From: Streptomyces sp. MUM 2J
GTDB taxonomy: Bacteria; Actinomycetota; Actinomycetes; Streptomycetales; Streptomycetaceae
Length of the DNA: 64,000 nt
Direction of reading: 5' to 3'
NCBI RefSeq assembly: GCF_022414535.1
Contig: NZ_JADWYM010000001.1
Location: forward strand, 124,001-188,000
A program made the translations under genes and the position numbers. Within the stretch, counting starts at the first letter, position 1, and each line of letters opens with the position of its first letter. Of this stretch, positions 55,458 through 63,522 are shown piece after piece. The notes beneath the pieces are model-generated. The model had not been told where the DNA came from. It did not search any database and saw nothing but the letters and a program-made list of their open reading frames with translations.

Positions 55458-58001
55458 TCACAGCCGCGGGTCCACCGGCTCCGACTCCAGGGCCAGCACC
55501 GCGAACACGGCCTCGTGCACCCGCCACAACGGCTCGCCCGCCGCCAGCCGGTCCAGTGCCTCCAGTCCGAGGGCGTACTCACGCACGGCCAGGGACCGCT
55601 TGTGGCTCAGGGACCGCTGCCGGAGCCGGGCCAGGTTGTCCGGACGCGTGTACTCCGGGCCGTAGATGATCCGCAGGTACTCGCGGCCCCGGCACTTGAC
55701 GCCGGGCTGCACCAAGCGCCCCTCGGGACCGCGCACCAGCGCGCCGAGCGGCTTGACGACCATGCCCTCACCGCCGCGGCCGGTCATCTCCAGCCACCAG
55801 TCGACGCCGGCCCGCACCGACTCCGGGTCGCCGGTGTCGACGTAGAGGCGGCCGGTGGTCCGCAGCAGGCCGGTGGAGTCGTGCTCCACCAGCCGGTCCA
55901 GCAGCGCCAGCTGCTCGTCGTGCGGCAGCGCGGCGAGGCTGCGGCCCTCGACGGCCAGCAGCTGGAACGGGGCCAGGCGGACACCGTCCAGGCCGTCCGT
56001 GCTCCAGCAGTAGCGGCGGTAGGCGGCCGTGAACGCGCCGGCGTCCGCGGTCCGCTCGCGGTGCCGGGCCGCCAGCGCGTCCACGTCGACGCCCCGGGCC
56101 GCGGCGCTCTCCAGCGCGGCGAGCGCGGCGGGCAGCACCGCCGCGGAGGCGGCGCCGACCGCCGCGTACTGGGTGCGCAGCAGCCCGGACGCCTTCAGCG
56201 ACCAGGGCATCAGCTCGGCGTCCAGCAGCAGCCAGTCCGTGTCGAGCTCCTGCCACAGCCCGGCGTCGCCGGCCGCGGTCCGCAGCCGGCCGAGGATCTC
56301 CTCGGTCACCGCGTCGTCGTCGAAGAACGGACGCCCGGTACGGGTGTACAGGGCCCCGGTCCGGCCGTGTGCCCCGAACCGCTTCCCGGCCACCTCGGCG
56401 TCCCGGCACACCAGTGCCACCGCCCGCGAGCCCATGTGCTTCTCCTCGCACACGACCCGCTCCACACCGTCCCGCGCGTAGTTCGCGAACGCCTCCGCCG
56501 GGTGCTCCAGGTAGCCCTCCACCCGGCTGGTGGCCGTCGGCGCCATGGTCGGCGGCAGGTACGGCAGCAGCCGTGGGTCCACGGCGAAGCGGCTCATGAC
56601 CTCCAGCGCCGCCGCCGCGTTCTCCTCCCGCACCGCGACGCGGCCGGCGTGCCTCGTCTCCACCACCCGGCGGCCGTGCACGTCCGCCAGGTCCAGCGGA
56701 CGGCCGTCGTGCCCGCCCGGCGCCTCCGTGCGCAGCGGCTTGACCGGCTCGTACCACACCCGCTCGGCCGGTACGTCGACCAGCTCGCGCTCCGGCCAGC
56801 GCAGTGCCGTCAGCCTGCCGCCGAAGACGGCGCCGGTGTCCAGGCAGACGGTGTTGTTCAGCCAGGTGGCCGTCGGCACCGGCGTGTGGCCGTAGACGAC
56901 CGCCGCCCGGCCGCGGTAGTCCTCCGCCCAGGGGTAGCGCACGGGCAGTCCGAACTCGTCGGTCTCGCCGGTGGTGTCGCCGTACAGGGCGTGCGAGCGG
57001 ACCCGGCCGGAGGTACGGCCGTGGTACTTCTCCGGCAGTCCGGCGTGGCAGACGACCAGCTTTCCGCCGTCGAGGACGTAGTGGCTGACCAGCCCCGCGA
57101 CGAACTCCCCCACCTCCTGCCGGAACTCCTCGCTCTCGCCCTCCATCTGCGCGACGGTCTCCGCGAGCCCGTGGGTGAGCTGGACCTTACGGCCCCTCAG
57201 GTGGCGGCCGTACTTGTTCTCGTGGTTGCCGGGCACGCACAGCGCGTCACCCGACTTCACCATGGACATCACACGGCGCAGCACTCCGGGGCTGTCCGGG
57301 CCGCGGTCGACGAGGTCGCCGACGAAGACGGCCGTGCGGCCCTCGGGGTGGACACCGTCGGCATAGCCCAACCTGCCCAGGAGCGCCTCCAGTTCGGCGG
57401 AACATCCGTGGACGTCGCCGATGATGTCGAACGGGCCGGTCAGGTGGGTGAGGTCGCTGAAGCGCTTCTCGGTGACGACGGTGGCGGCGGCGACCTCGTC
57501 GGCGCCGCGCAGGACGTGCACCTTGCGGAAGCCCTCACGCTCCAGGTGCCGCAGGGAGCGGCGCAGTTCGCGGATGTGCCGCTGGATGACCCTGCGCGGC
57601 ATGCCCGCCCGGTCCGGGCGGCCGGCGTTGCGCTCGGCGCACACCTCCTCCGGCACGTCCAGCACGACGGCGATGGGCAGCACGTCGTACTGCCGGGCCA
57701 GGTCGAGCAGCCGGCGCCGGGCGTCCTGCTGCACGCTCGTGGCGTCGACGACGGTACGGCGGCCGGCGGCCAGTCGCTTGCCGGCGATGTAGTACAGGAC
57801 GTCGAAGGCGTCGCCGCTCGCGCCCTGGTCGTTCTCGTCGTCGCTGACCAGCCCGCGGCAGAAGTCGGAGGAGATCACCTCGGTCGGCTTGAAGTGGCGC
57901 CGGGCGAAGGTCGACTTGCCCGAGCCGGAGGCGCCGACGAGGACGACGAGGGAGAGGTCGGTGACGGGCAGGACGCGCCCCTGCCCCGGTGCTCCGGTCA
58001 T
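55458..58001 (-). CDS. pnkp: Bacterial RNA repair enzyme Pnkp (kinase-phosphatase-ligase)
   Basis: 847 residues. ATG (complement 57999-58001) overlaps the Hen1 stop as ATGA. Three domains: a P-loop 5'-OH polynucleotide kinase with VLVGASGSGKSTFARR (K29, S30); a metallophosphoesterase with IIGDVHGCSAELEALL, VFVGDLVDRGPDS, VPGNHENKYGRH, CHAGLPEKY and VVYGHTPVPT; and a C-terminal adenylyltransferase-type ligase with CEEKHMGSRAVAL (K521 nucleophile), RGGEGMVVKPLG and QPGVKCRGREYLRIIYGPEY. It heals and seals broken RNA with Hen1, as in the Pnkp/Hen1 complex. All key residues are present. Confidence 0.95.
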   Translation of the reverse strand: MTGAPGQGRVLPVTDLSLVVLVGASGSGKSTFARRHFKPTEVISSDFCRGLVSDDENDQGASGDAFDVLYYIAGKRLAAGRRTVVDATSVQQDARRRLLDLARQYDVLPIAVVLDVPEEVCAERNAGRPDRAGMPRRVIQRHIRELRRSLRHLEREGFRKVHVLRGADEVAAATVVTEKRFSDLTHLTGPFDIIGDVHGCSAELEALLGRLGYADGVHPEGRTAVFVGDLVDRGPDSPGVLRRVMSMVKSGDALCVPGNHENKYGRHLRGRKVQLTHGLAETVAQMEGESEEFRQEVGEFVAGLVSHYVLDGGKLVVCHAGLPEKYHGRTSGRVRSHALYGDTTGETDEFGLPVRYPWAEDYRGRAAVVYGHTPVPTATWLNNTVCLDTGAVFGGRLTALRWPERELVDVPAERVWYEPVKPLRTEAPGGHDGRPLDLADVHGRRVVETRHAGRVAVREENAAAALEVMSRFAVDPRLLPYLPPTMAPTATSRVEGYLEHPAEAFANYARDGVERVVCEEKHMGSRAVALVCRDAEVAGKRFGAHGRTGALYTRTGRPFFDDDAVTEEILGRLRTAAGDAGLWQELDTDWLLLDAELMPWSLKASGLLRTQYAAVGAASAAVLPAALAALESAAARGVDVDALAARHRERTADAGAFTAAYRRYCWSTDGLDGVRLAPFQLLAVEGRSLAALPHDEQLALLDRLVEHDSTGLLRTTGRLYVDTGDPESVRAGVDWWLEMTGRGGEGMVVKPLGALVRGPEGRLVQPGVKCRGREYLRIIYGPEYTRPDNLARLRQRSLSHKRSLAVREYALGLEALDRLAAGEPLWRVHEAVFAVLALESEPVDPRL

Positions 58002-59482
58002 GCCGCCTCCGCCTCCTTCCGGTCGTTCCTCAGGCCGAACACGGCCATCTGCGTGGGTGGGCCCACCTCGGGGTCGTCGGGGCCGACCGGCCTGAACTCG
58101 ACGTCGTAGCCGTGCCGTTCGGCGACGGCCGCGGCCCAGGCGCGGAACTCCTCGCGGGTCCACTCGAAACGGTGGTCGCGGTGCCGGGCATGACCGGCCG
58201 GCAGAGTCTCCCAGCGCACGTTGTACTCGACGTTGGGTGTGGTCACGACGACGGTGCGCGGGCGGGCCGCGCCGAAGACCGCGTACTCCAGGGCGGGCAG
58301 CCGCGGCAGGTCGAGGTGCTCGATCACCTCGCTGAGCACGGCGGCGTCGTACCCCTTGAGCCGGCGGTCGGTGTAGGCGAGCGAGCCCTGCACCAGCCGC
58401 ACCCGGGCGGCCTGCCGCTCGCCCATGCGCTCCGGCTTCAGCCGCCGGCCGGCGAGGGTGAGCGCCCGCATCGACACGTCCACCCCGACGATCTCCGTGA
58501 ACGCCTGGTCCTTCAGCAGCGCCTGCACCAGCTGTCCCTGGCCACAGCCCAGGTCGAGCACCCGGGCGGCCCGGGACGCGCGCAGCTCGGCGAGGATCGC
58601 GTCCCGCCGCTGCTCGGCGAGCGGAGCCGGCTTCTCCTCGTGCCCGGTCTCCGCCTCCACGGCGTTGTCGATCTCCGCGACGTCGCTGTCGTCGGCCTCG
58701 GCGAGCCGGACCAGTTCGAGTCGCTCCCTCGCCTGACGGGTGAGGGACCAGCGGCGCGAGAGGTAGCGGCTGGTGATCAGCTTCTGCTCCGGGTGCGCCG
58801 GCAGCCAGCCCTCCCCGGCCCGCAGCAGCTTGTCGACCTCGTCGGGCGCGACCCAGTAGTGCTTGGCGTCGTCGAGGACGGGCATCAGCACGTACAGGTG
58901 GCGCAGCGCCTCGGCCAGCGTCAGGGTCACGGACTCCAGGACGAGGTGGACGTAGCGGGAGTCGCCCCACTGTGGGAACGCGGCATCCAGCGGCACGGCC
59001 GCGGTGGTGACCGCCCAGCCGAGCGGCTCGAAGAGCCGGCGCACCACGTCCGCACCGCCCCGGGCCGGCAGCGCGGGCACCTCGACGCGCAGCGGCCTGG
59101 CCCGGCCGGGCAGTTCGGGCCGGGCACGGCAGACCCCCCGCATGGCGGTGCCGAACACTCCGCTCAGTGCCACCGCCAGCAGCGAGGACGCCGCGTACGG
59201 GCGGTCGTTGACGTACTGCGCGAGCGCCGCGTCGGGTGCGCCGCCACGGCCCTTGCCCTTCCCCCGCCGCACCAGCGCCACCGCGTCCACCTCCAGCAGC
59301 AGCGCCGCGGTGCAGCGCCGGGCATCGGCCTCGGGGTAGAAGACGTGCGCGGTGCCGTGGGACAGCGTGGCCGAGAACGGGTTGTCAGGATGCTTGTGGA
59401 GAAGAAAGCCCAGTTCGGTTGCGGGATTCGTCTCGTCGCCGGTCGTGGAGATCGTCAGGAACACACGACCGAGTATGGGCAC
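57998..59482 (-). CDS. hen1: RNA 3'-terminal ribose 2'-O-methyltransferase Hen1
   Basis: 494 residues; GTG at complement 59480-59482, about seven nt after GAGGG (GTG at 59464 is an alternative). The N-terminal half is the ligase-activating domain typical of bacterial Hen1: ISTTGDETNPATELGFLLHKHPDNP, SHGTAHVFYPEADARRCTAALLLEVD, YVNDRPYAASSLLAVALSGVFGTAM. The C-terminal methyltransferase domain has VLDLGCGQGQLVQALL (residues 309-320), the metal-binding EVIEHLDL (E385, E388, H389) and RHRDHRFEWTREEF. It methylates the 2'-OH at RNA breaks so that repaired RNA resists re-cleavage. Cotranslated with Pnkp. Confidence 0.95.
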   Translation of the reverse strand: MPILGRVFLTISTTGDETNPATELGFLLHKHPDNPFSATLSHGTAHVFYPEADARRCTAALLLEVDAVALVRRGKGKGRGGAPDAALAQYVNDRPYAASSLLAVALSGVFGTAMRGVCRARPELPGRARPLRVEVPALPARGGADVVRRLFEPLGWAVTTAAVPLDAAFPQWGDSRYVHLVLESVTLTLAEALRHLYVLMPVLDDAKHYWVAPDEVDKLLRAGEGWLPAHPEQKLITSRYLSRRWSLTRQARERLELVRLAEADDSDVAEIDNAVEAETGHEEKPAPLAEQRRDAILAELRASRAARVLDLGCGQGQLVQALLKDQAFTEIVGVDVSMRALTLAGRRLKPERMGERQAARVRLVQGSLAYTDRRLKGYDAAVLSEVIEHLDLPRLPALEYAVFGAARPRTVVVTTPNVEYNVRWETLPAGHARHRDHRFEWTREEFRAWAAAVAERHGYDVEFRPVGPDDPEVGPPTQMAVFGLRNDRKEAEAA

Positions 59483-59551
59483 GACCAGACCCTCGGCGGT
59501 ACTGGTTTACCTGCCACGACAAGGCGCCCCGCCCCGGCCGGCGACCGCTGT

Positions 59552-59577
59552 GCGGGGGTGCGTGGAAGGCACCCCGC
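59552..59577 (-). terminator. Hairpin after the SDR gene
   Basis: GCGGGGGTGC (59552-59561) against GCACCCCGC (59569-59577), a stem with one bulged G and a 7-nt loop. It lies 20 bp beyond the SDR stop and before the Hen1 start. Confidence 0.5.
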
Positions 59578-59597
59578 GCGGTCCGCCGGGGTCGGTA

Positions 59598-60422
59598 CTA
59601 CGGGGCGACCCATGTGCCGGTCAGGGTCTGCACGGCCGAGCCGTCGAGGTCCTTCAGCTTCGTCCCCGCGAAGGCGCGCGCCGCGTCGGAGGTGAGCACC
59701 CGGAACGCCGGGCGTTCGACCGAGAGCAGGTCGACCATCTGCTCCGCCACGTCCTGCGGAGTCTGGGCCCCGCTGAAGGCACCGCGGGTGCGCTCCAGAT
59801 AGGCGGACAACGCCGGCGCGTACCGCCCGGCCCGATCCAGCACGTCCTGAGTCACACCCACGTTGCTGACGAACTCACTGGCCACCGCGCCCGGTTCGAC
59901 CACGCTGACGGACACGCCGGCGGTGGCCGCCACGGGCGCCAGGGACTCCATGAAGCCCTCGACCGCGAACTTGGCCGCGCAGTACGCCTCGTTGAAGGGC
60001 TGGCCGACCACTCCGCCGACGCTGGTCACGGTCAGCACCCGCCCCTTGGCCGCCCGCAGCAGCGGCAGGGCCGCCTTCGTCACGTGCAGCACACCGAAGA
60101 AGTTGACCTCCATCACGGCACGTACGTCCTCGACGCTCTCCTGCTCCAGGGTGCCGACATGACCCGCGCCCGCGTTGTTGACCAGCGCGTCCAGCCGGTC
60201 GAGGCCCGCCAGGCACGCCTCGACCGTGGCCGGGTCCGTCACGTCCAGGGGGCGGACGTCGACGGCGACGCCGGCCTCCTCGGCCGCCGCGAGCAGCGGC
60301 CCCGCCTTGGCGGTGTCGCGCATGGTGGCGATCACACGCCAGCCGGCACGCGCCGCGGCCACAGCGGTGGCCTGTCCGATGCCGGAGGAGGTGCCGGTGA
60401 TCAGGACGGTTCTGGTGCTCAT
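59598..60422 (-). CDS. Short-chain dehydrogenase/reductase
   Basis: 274 residues from ATG (complement 60420-60422), after GAGGG; a longer form to 60452 is possible but less likely. Classical SDR: TVLITGTSSGIGQATAVAAARAGWRVIATMR (TGxxxGIG), LDALVNNAGAGHVG (NNAG), and active-site YCAAK. The later VSVVEPGAVASEF is usual in SDRs resembling retinol/steroid dehydrogenases. Divergent from a MarR gene across an AT-rich 81-bp spacer, so it is the likely regulated partner. Confidence 0.9.
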   Translation of the reverse strand: MSTRTVLITGTSSGIGQATAVAAARAGWRVIATMRDTAKAGPLLAAAEEAGVAVDVRPLDVTDPATVEACLAGLDRLDALVNNAGAGHVGTLEQESVEDVRAVMEVNFFGVLHVTKAALPLLRAAKGRVLTVTSVGGVVGQPFNEAYCAAKFAVEGFMESLAPVAATAGVSVSVVEPGAVASEFVSNVGVTQDVLDRAGRYAPALSAYLERTRGAFSGAQTPQDVAEQMVDLLSVERPAFRVLTSDAARAFAGTKLKDLDGSAVQTLTGTWVAP

Positions 60423-60449
60423 CGCGATGTCCCTCGTTCGCTCATGCTT

Positions 60450-60490
60450 CATGATTAATATGGAACATAACTATGATGCAGCATATTCGG
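60450..60490. promoter_or_regulatory. AT-rich divergent promoter/operator between SDR and MarR genes
   Basis: This spacer carries the palindrome TATGGAACATA (60459-60469) and the direct elements CATGATTAAT and ACTATGATGCAGCATAT. It is AT-rich in an otherwise GC-rich window and spans both start regions. MarR regulators bind such dyads. Confidence 0.6.
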
Positions 60491-60503
60491 TAGCGTCAAG
60501 CGC

Positions 60504-60941
60504 ATGGCTACGCTGGGCGTCATGCCCAACCCATCGGATGAGCTCACCAAGCAGATCGTCGGCCTTTTCGCGGCCATCAACCGCCGCTACTCCCAGGAGG
60601 CCGAGGCCGCCGCGGCGGCCCACGATCTGACCCCGCTCCAGGCCAAGGCCCTGCTCGCCGCCGGGGACCCCGTCCCCACGCGCCACATCGCCGACCGGCT
60701 GCACGCGGAGCCGTCCAATGTGACCGTGATCGTCGACCGGCTGGAGTCCCGCGGCCTGGTCGTACGCAGCCCCGACCCGGACGACCGCCGCGTCAAGCGG
60801 GTCGCCGCCAGTACGGCGGGCCGCACCGTCGCCGCCGACCTGCGCGCCCGTATGCCGTTCGCCGCCGATCCCCTGGCCCGGCTCACCACGCCGCAGCGCA
60901 AGACGCTCCGCGAACTGCTGCAGCTGATCCTGGAGACCTGA
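60504..60941 (+). CDS. MarR family transcriptional regulator
   Basis: 145 residues from ATG at 60504 (a second ATG at 60522 is possible; neither has a strong ribosome site, so the mRNA may be nearly leaderless). Winged-helix domain: LTPLQAKALLAAGDPVPTRHIADRLHAEPSNVTVIVDRLESRGLVVRSPDPDDRRVKRVAAS, the MarR recognition helix and wing. It is a likely repressor of the divergent SDR gene; the ligand is unknown. Confidence 0.88.
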   Translation: MATLGVMPNPSDELTKQIVGLFAAINRRYSQEAEAAAAAHDLTPLQAKALLAAGDPVPTRHIADRLHAEPSNVTVIVDRLESRGLVVRSPDPDDRRVKRVAASTAGRTVAADLRARMPFAADPLARLTTPQRKTLRELLQLILET

Positions 60942-61254
60942 CGGCCCCACCGCCTCCCCGGGCCTGCGACGGCTCGCGGCGACCGCCCCGGCGGGCTCCG
61001 GGAGCCGTCGAGCCGGGGCGGCACCGAGCGGCCGGGGCGTCGCCGGGAGGCCGTGGGCATCACACGGCCGGGCGTCGCCGAGGTGGCCGGGACGTTTCCC
61101 GCCCCGGCCCTGCCGACCGCTCCTCGGCGACCGGACGGCGGGCGGCCGAAGGACCGCCCGCCGGACCGGCACCCGCACACCGACGCGCGCCCCCGGCCGG
61201 GGCTGCGGAGGCCGCCGCTCCGGCGACCGTCCGGTCGCGGCCGGGACGCGGTCC
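60942..61254. other. Noncoding region with a hairpin
   Basis: 313 bp without a gene between the convergent MarR and LLM genes; see the terminator at 60983-61021. Confidence 0.4.
60983..61021. terminator. 10-bp stem terminator between MarR and LLM genes
   Basis: CCGCCCCGGC (60983-60992) and GCCGGGGCGG (61012-61021), with inner partial pairing GGCTCC/GGAGCC. Confidence 0.6.
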
Positions 61255-62178
61255 TCAGGACAGCTGGGACTGCACCTGCGCGGAGATCAGCTCCAGGTGG
61301 TCCAGGTCGGCCAGGTCCAGGACCTGGAGGTAGATCCGCTGCGAACCGGTCTCCGCGTACCGGCCGATCTTGTCGACCACCTCGGCGGGCGTGCCTGCCA
61401 GGCCGTTGGCCTTCAGCTCGCCGACCTCCCGCCCGATCGCGGCGGCGCGGCGGGCGACCTCGGCGTCGTCCCGGCCGACACAGACCACGAGGGCGTTGGA
61501 CAGGACGAGGTCACCGGGCTTGCGGCCGGCCGCCTCCGCCGCCGCACGCACCCGGCCGAACTGGCGCTCGCTGTCTTCGACCGCGGCGAACGGGATGTTG
61601 AACTCGTCCGCATAGCGGGCCGCCAGCCGCGGAGTGCGCGTGGCTCCGTGGCCGCCGATCAGGACCGGGACCTTCCGCTGGGCGGGCTTGGGCAGCGCGG
61701 GCGAGTCGGCGAGCTGGTAGTGCCGGCCGCGGAAGTCGTAGGTCTTGCCGACCTCGGTCTGCCACAGGCCGGTGACGATCTCCAGCTGTTCCTCCAGACG
61801 AGCGAACTTCTCCTTCGGGAAAGGGATGCCGTACGCCGTGTGCTCCTCCTCGAACCAGCCCGCCCCGAGGCCCAGTTCGACCCGGCCGCCCGACATCTGG
61901 TCGACCTGTGCGACCTGGACGGCCAGGACACCGGGCAGCCGGAACGTGGCGGCGGTCATCAGTGTTCCGAGCCGGATGCGCCGCGTCTCGCGTGCGAGAC
62001 CCGCGAGGGTGATCCAGGCGTCCGTGGGGCCGGGAAGGCCGTCGGCGGACCCCATCCGCAGATAGTGGTCGGAGCGGAAGAAGGCGTCGAATCCGAGATC
62101 CTCCGTCGCCTTCGCCACGGTGAGCAGCGTGTCATAGGTGGCCCCCTGCTGGGGCTCGGTGAAGATGCGAAGATCCAT
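61255..62178 (-). CDS. LLM class F420-dependent / flavin oxidoreductase
   Basis: 307 residues; ATG at complement 62176-62178 (an upstream ATG three codons earlier is possible). Luciferase-like (bacterial) fold: DLRIFTEPQQGATYDTLLTVAKATEDLGFDAFFRSDHYL, TRRIRLGTLMTAATFRLPGVLAVQVAQVDQMSGGRVELGLGAGWFEEEH, and PVLIGGHGATRTPRLAARYADEFNIPF. This set matches actinobacterial F420-dependent LLM oxidoreductases (TIGR03560-like). It would reduce or oxidise small substrates with F420 or FMN. It stands alone. Confidence 0.88.
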   Translation of the reverse strand: MDLRIFTEPQQGATYDTLLTVAKATEDLGFDAFFRSDHYLRMGSADGLPGPTDAWITLAGLARETRRIRLGTLMTAATFRLPGVLAVQVAQVDQMSGGRVELGLGAGWFEEEHTAYGIPFPKEKFARLEEQLEIVTGLWQTEVGKTYDFRGRHYQLADSPALPKPAQRKVPVLIGGHGATRTPRLAARYADEFNIPFAAVEDSERQFGRVRAAAEAAGRKPGDLVLSNALVVCVGRDDAEVARRAAAIGREVGELKANGLAGTPAEVVDKIGRYAETGSQRIYLQVLDLADLDHLELISAQVQSQLS

Positions 62179-62405
62179 GCCCTCCATCCTGCCCGTCGCG
62201 GTGCGGCGCCCTCCCAACCGGCCCCGCGCCCCGGCCGGGTGAATATCGTCAACCCCGTGCACGGGCCCCGGGCAGGCCAGTGACCCGGTTCGACGGTGAT
62301 CGTTGGCTCGTGCGGAGCCGGACCGCCCGGCACCCGCGCCGGCGGCCGCTGCCGGAGCGTCATCCGCGCCGGCCTCCCGGGGGGCCGGGGGCCGAGGAGG
62401 CCGTC

Positions 62406-62582
62406 ATGTCCGAAGAAGCCGTGCCGCAGCAGGGCGGGGGCTCCGCCCAGCCGAAGGGGCTGCTGCAGCAGATGGAGGAACTGATGGCGGCGCTCAACGC
62501 GGACCTCTCCGACCTCCATGAGGAAGCTGGTTTTCCCACCTTGGGATCCCAAGAGCATCTCCGCAGCTCGGCGGGCGAATAG
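62406..62582 (+). CDS. Small 58-residue protein, unknown
   Basis: ATG at 62406 lies six nt after GAGGAGG, the best ribosome site in this stretch. The product MSEEAVPQQGGGSAQPKGLL.. has a Gln/Gly-rich head, an amphipathic Leu/Met/Glu helix (LLQQMEELMAALNADLSDLHEEAGF) and ends SSAGE. No signal peptide. It may be a small adaptor or a species-specific gene; not recognised. Confidence 0.5.
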   Translation: MSEEAVPQQGGGSAQPKGLLQQMEELMAALNADLSDLHEEAGFPTLGSQEHLRSSAGE

Positions 62583-63060
62583 GGAGGCGGATGGGGCCTG
62601 CTCACGGTCCCGCCCCGTGCCGCGAGCCGAAGTCGCCGTGCGTCGCTGTGCGCCGGTCGCGGAGGCCTGAAGGGCCGGTCGGGCCCCTCGTCGTGACCGG
62701 CCGGTGGAGACGGAGCCGAACGACCGGGCGGTGAGCCGCCCCCCAGCCGCGAAAGCCAGCTCTTGATCGCCTCCCGGCCCTGCGCGCCGGGGCCGCTGAC
62801 CGATGCGACCGGCTCGTCGGGACCTGGCGACGGACGCCCGCCGCGCGGAAGCCCGCCCCACCGCCGTCCCGCCGTTCGGCTCCACCGCCCTGGTCCTCCG
62901 GGCCGCCGGAGCACAACCGTCGGCTCCTCCGGCTCCGGGGGATCGCGCCCTCCGGCGTCGTCGACCGGTGCGGCGGCCCGGATCAGGTGCGTGCCGGAGC
63001 ACGGGTACGTCGCCGGACGGTCGGCGTTCGGACGGCGTCGCCGCGGCGGCGGCCGGGCGT
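62583..63060. other. Noncoding region, nothing recognised
   Basis: 478 bp between the small ORF and the DUF6099 gene. All frames are shadows; no hairpin, RNA or operator noticed. Confidence 0.4.
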
Positions 63061-63522
63061 TCACCGCTCCGGCAACGCCTCCTCGCGGGCCGCGAGTTTG
63101 CGCAGCATCTCCAGGACGCGGTCCCGGGATTCGTCGGCCGCGTCGATGGCCTCCATGCACTGCCAGTACCTCGCCTCGTCGTCCGCCCCGCTGGCGACCC
63201 CGACGAGTGCGATGCCCACCTCGCCGAGGAGGCCGCCGAGAGCGAGCAGCGCCTGCCGGGCGTCGTCCAGTTCGGTGAGCTGGGCGGCGCGCAGGGCGCC
63301 CGGGCCGAGGTCGGGGATCTCCAGCACCCCGCAGCCGCGCCCCGCGAGTTCGGTCAGCCCCAGCGCCTCGCCGCGTAGTTCCGGTGGGCCGGAGACCGCC
63401 AGCCGACTGCCGATCGCCTGCGCCAGCGCCTGCGCCTGCCACACCTCCGCCAGCGTCCCGGTCACCTCACTGCTCGCCGCGAGCGCCTCCCTGCTCGTCA
63501 GGATGAGCCGCACCGCCTCCAT
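63061..63522 (-). CDS. DUF6099 family protein
   Basis: 153 residues from ATG (complement 63520-63522); the frame stays open upstream to 63831 but only this part is conserved. MEAVRLILTSREALAASSEVTGTLAEVWQAQALAQAIGSRLAVSGPPELRGEALGLTELAG.. and GALRAAQLTELDDARQALLALGGLLGEVGIALVGVASGADDEARYWQCMEAIDAADESRDRVLEMLRKL match the Streptomyces DUF6099 family, a helical protein of unknown function. Cytosolic, single gene. Confidence 0.8.
   Translation of the reverse strand: MEAVRLILTSREALAASSEVTGTLAEVWQAQALAQAIGSRLAVSGPPELRGEALGLTELAGRGCGVLEIPDLGPGALRAAQLTELDDARQALLALGGLLGEVGIALVGVASGADDEARYWQCMEAIDAADESRDRVLEMLRKLAAREEALPER

Noticed and set aside
58002..58970. Pnkp extended upstream to 1170 residues
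   Set aside because: The extension is the out-of-frame shadow of Hen1; the ATG at 58001 starts directly before the kinase domain.
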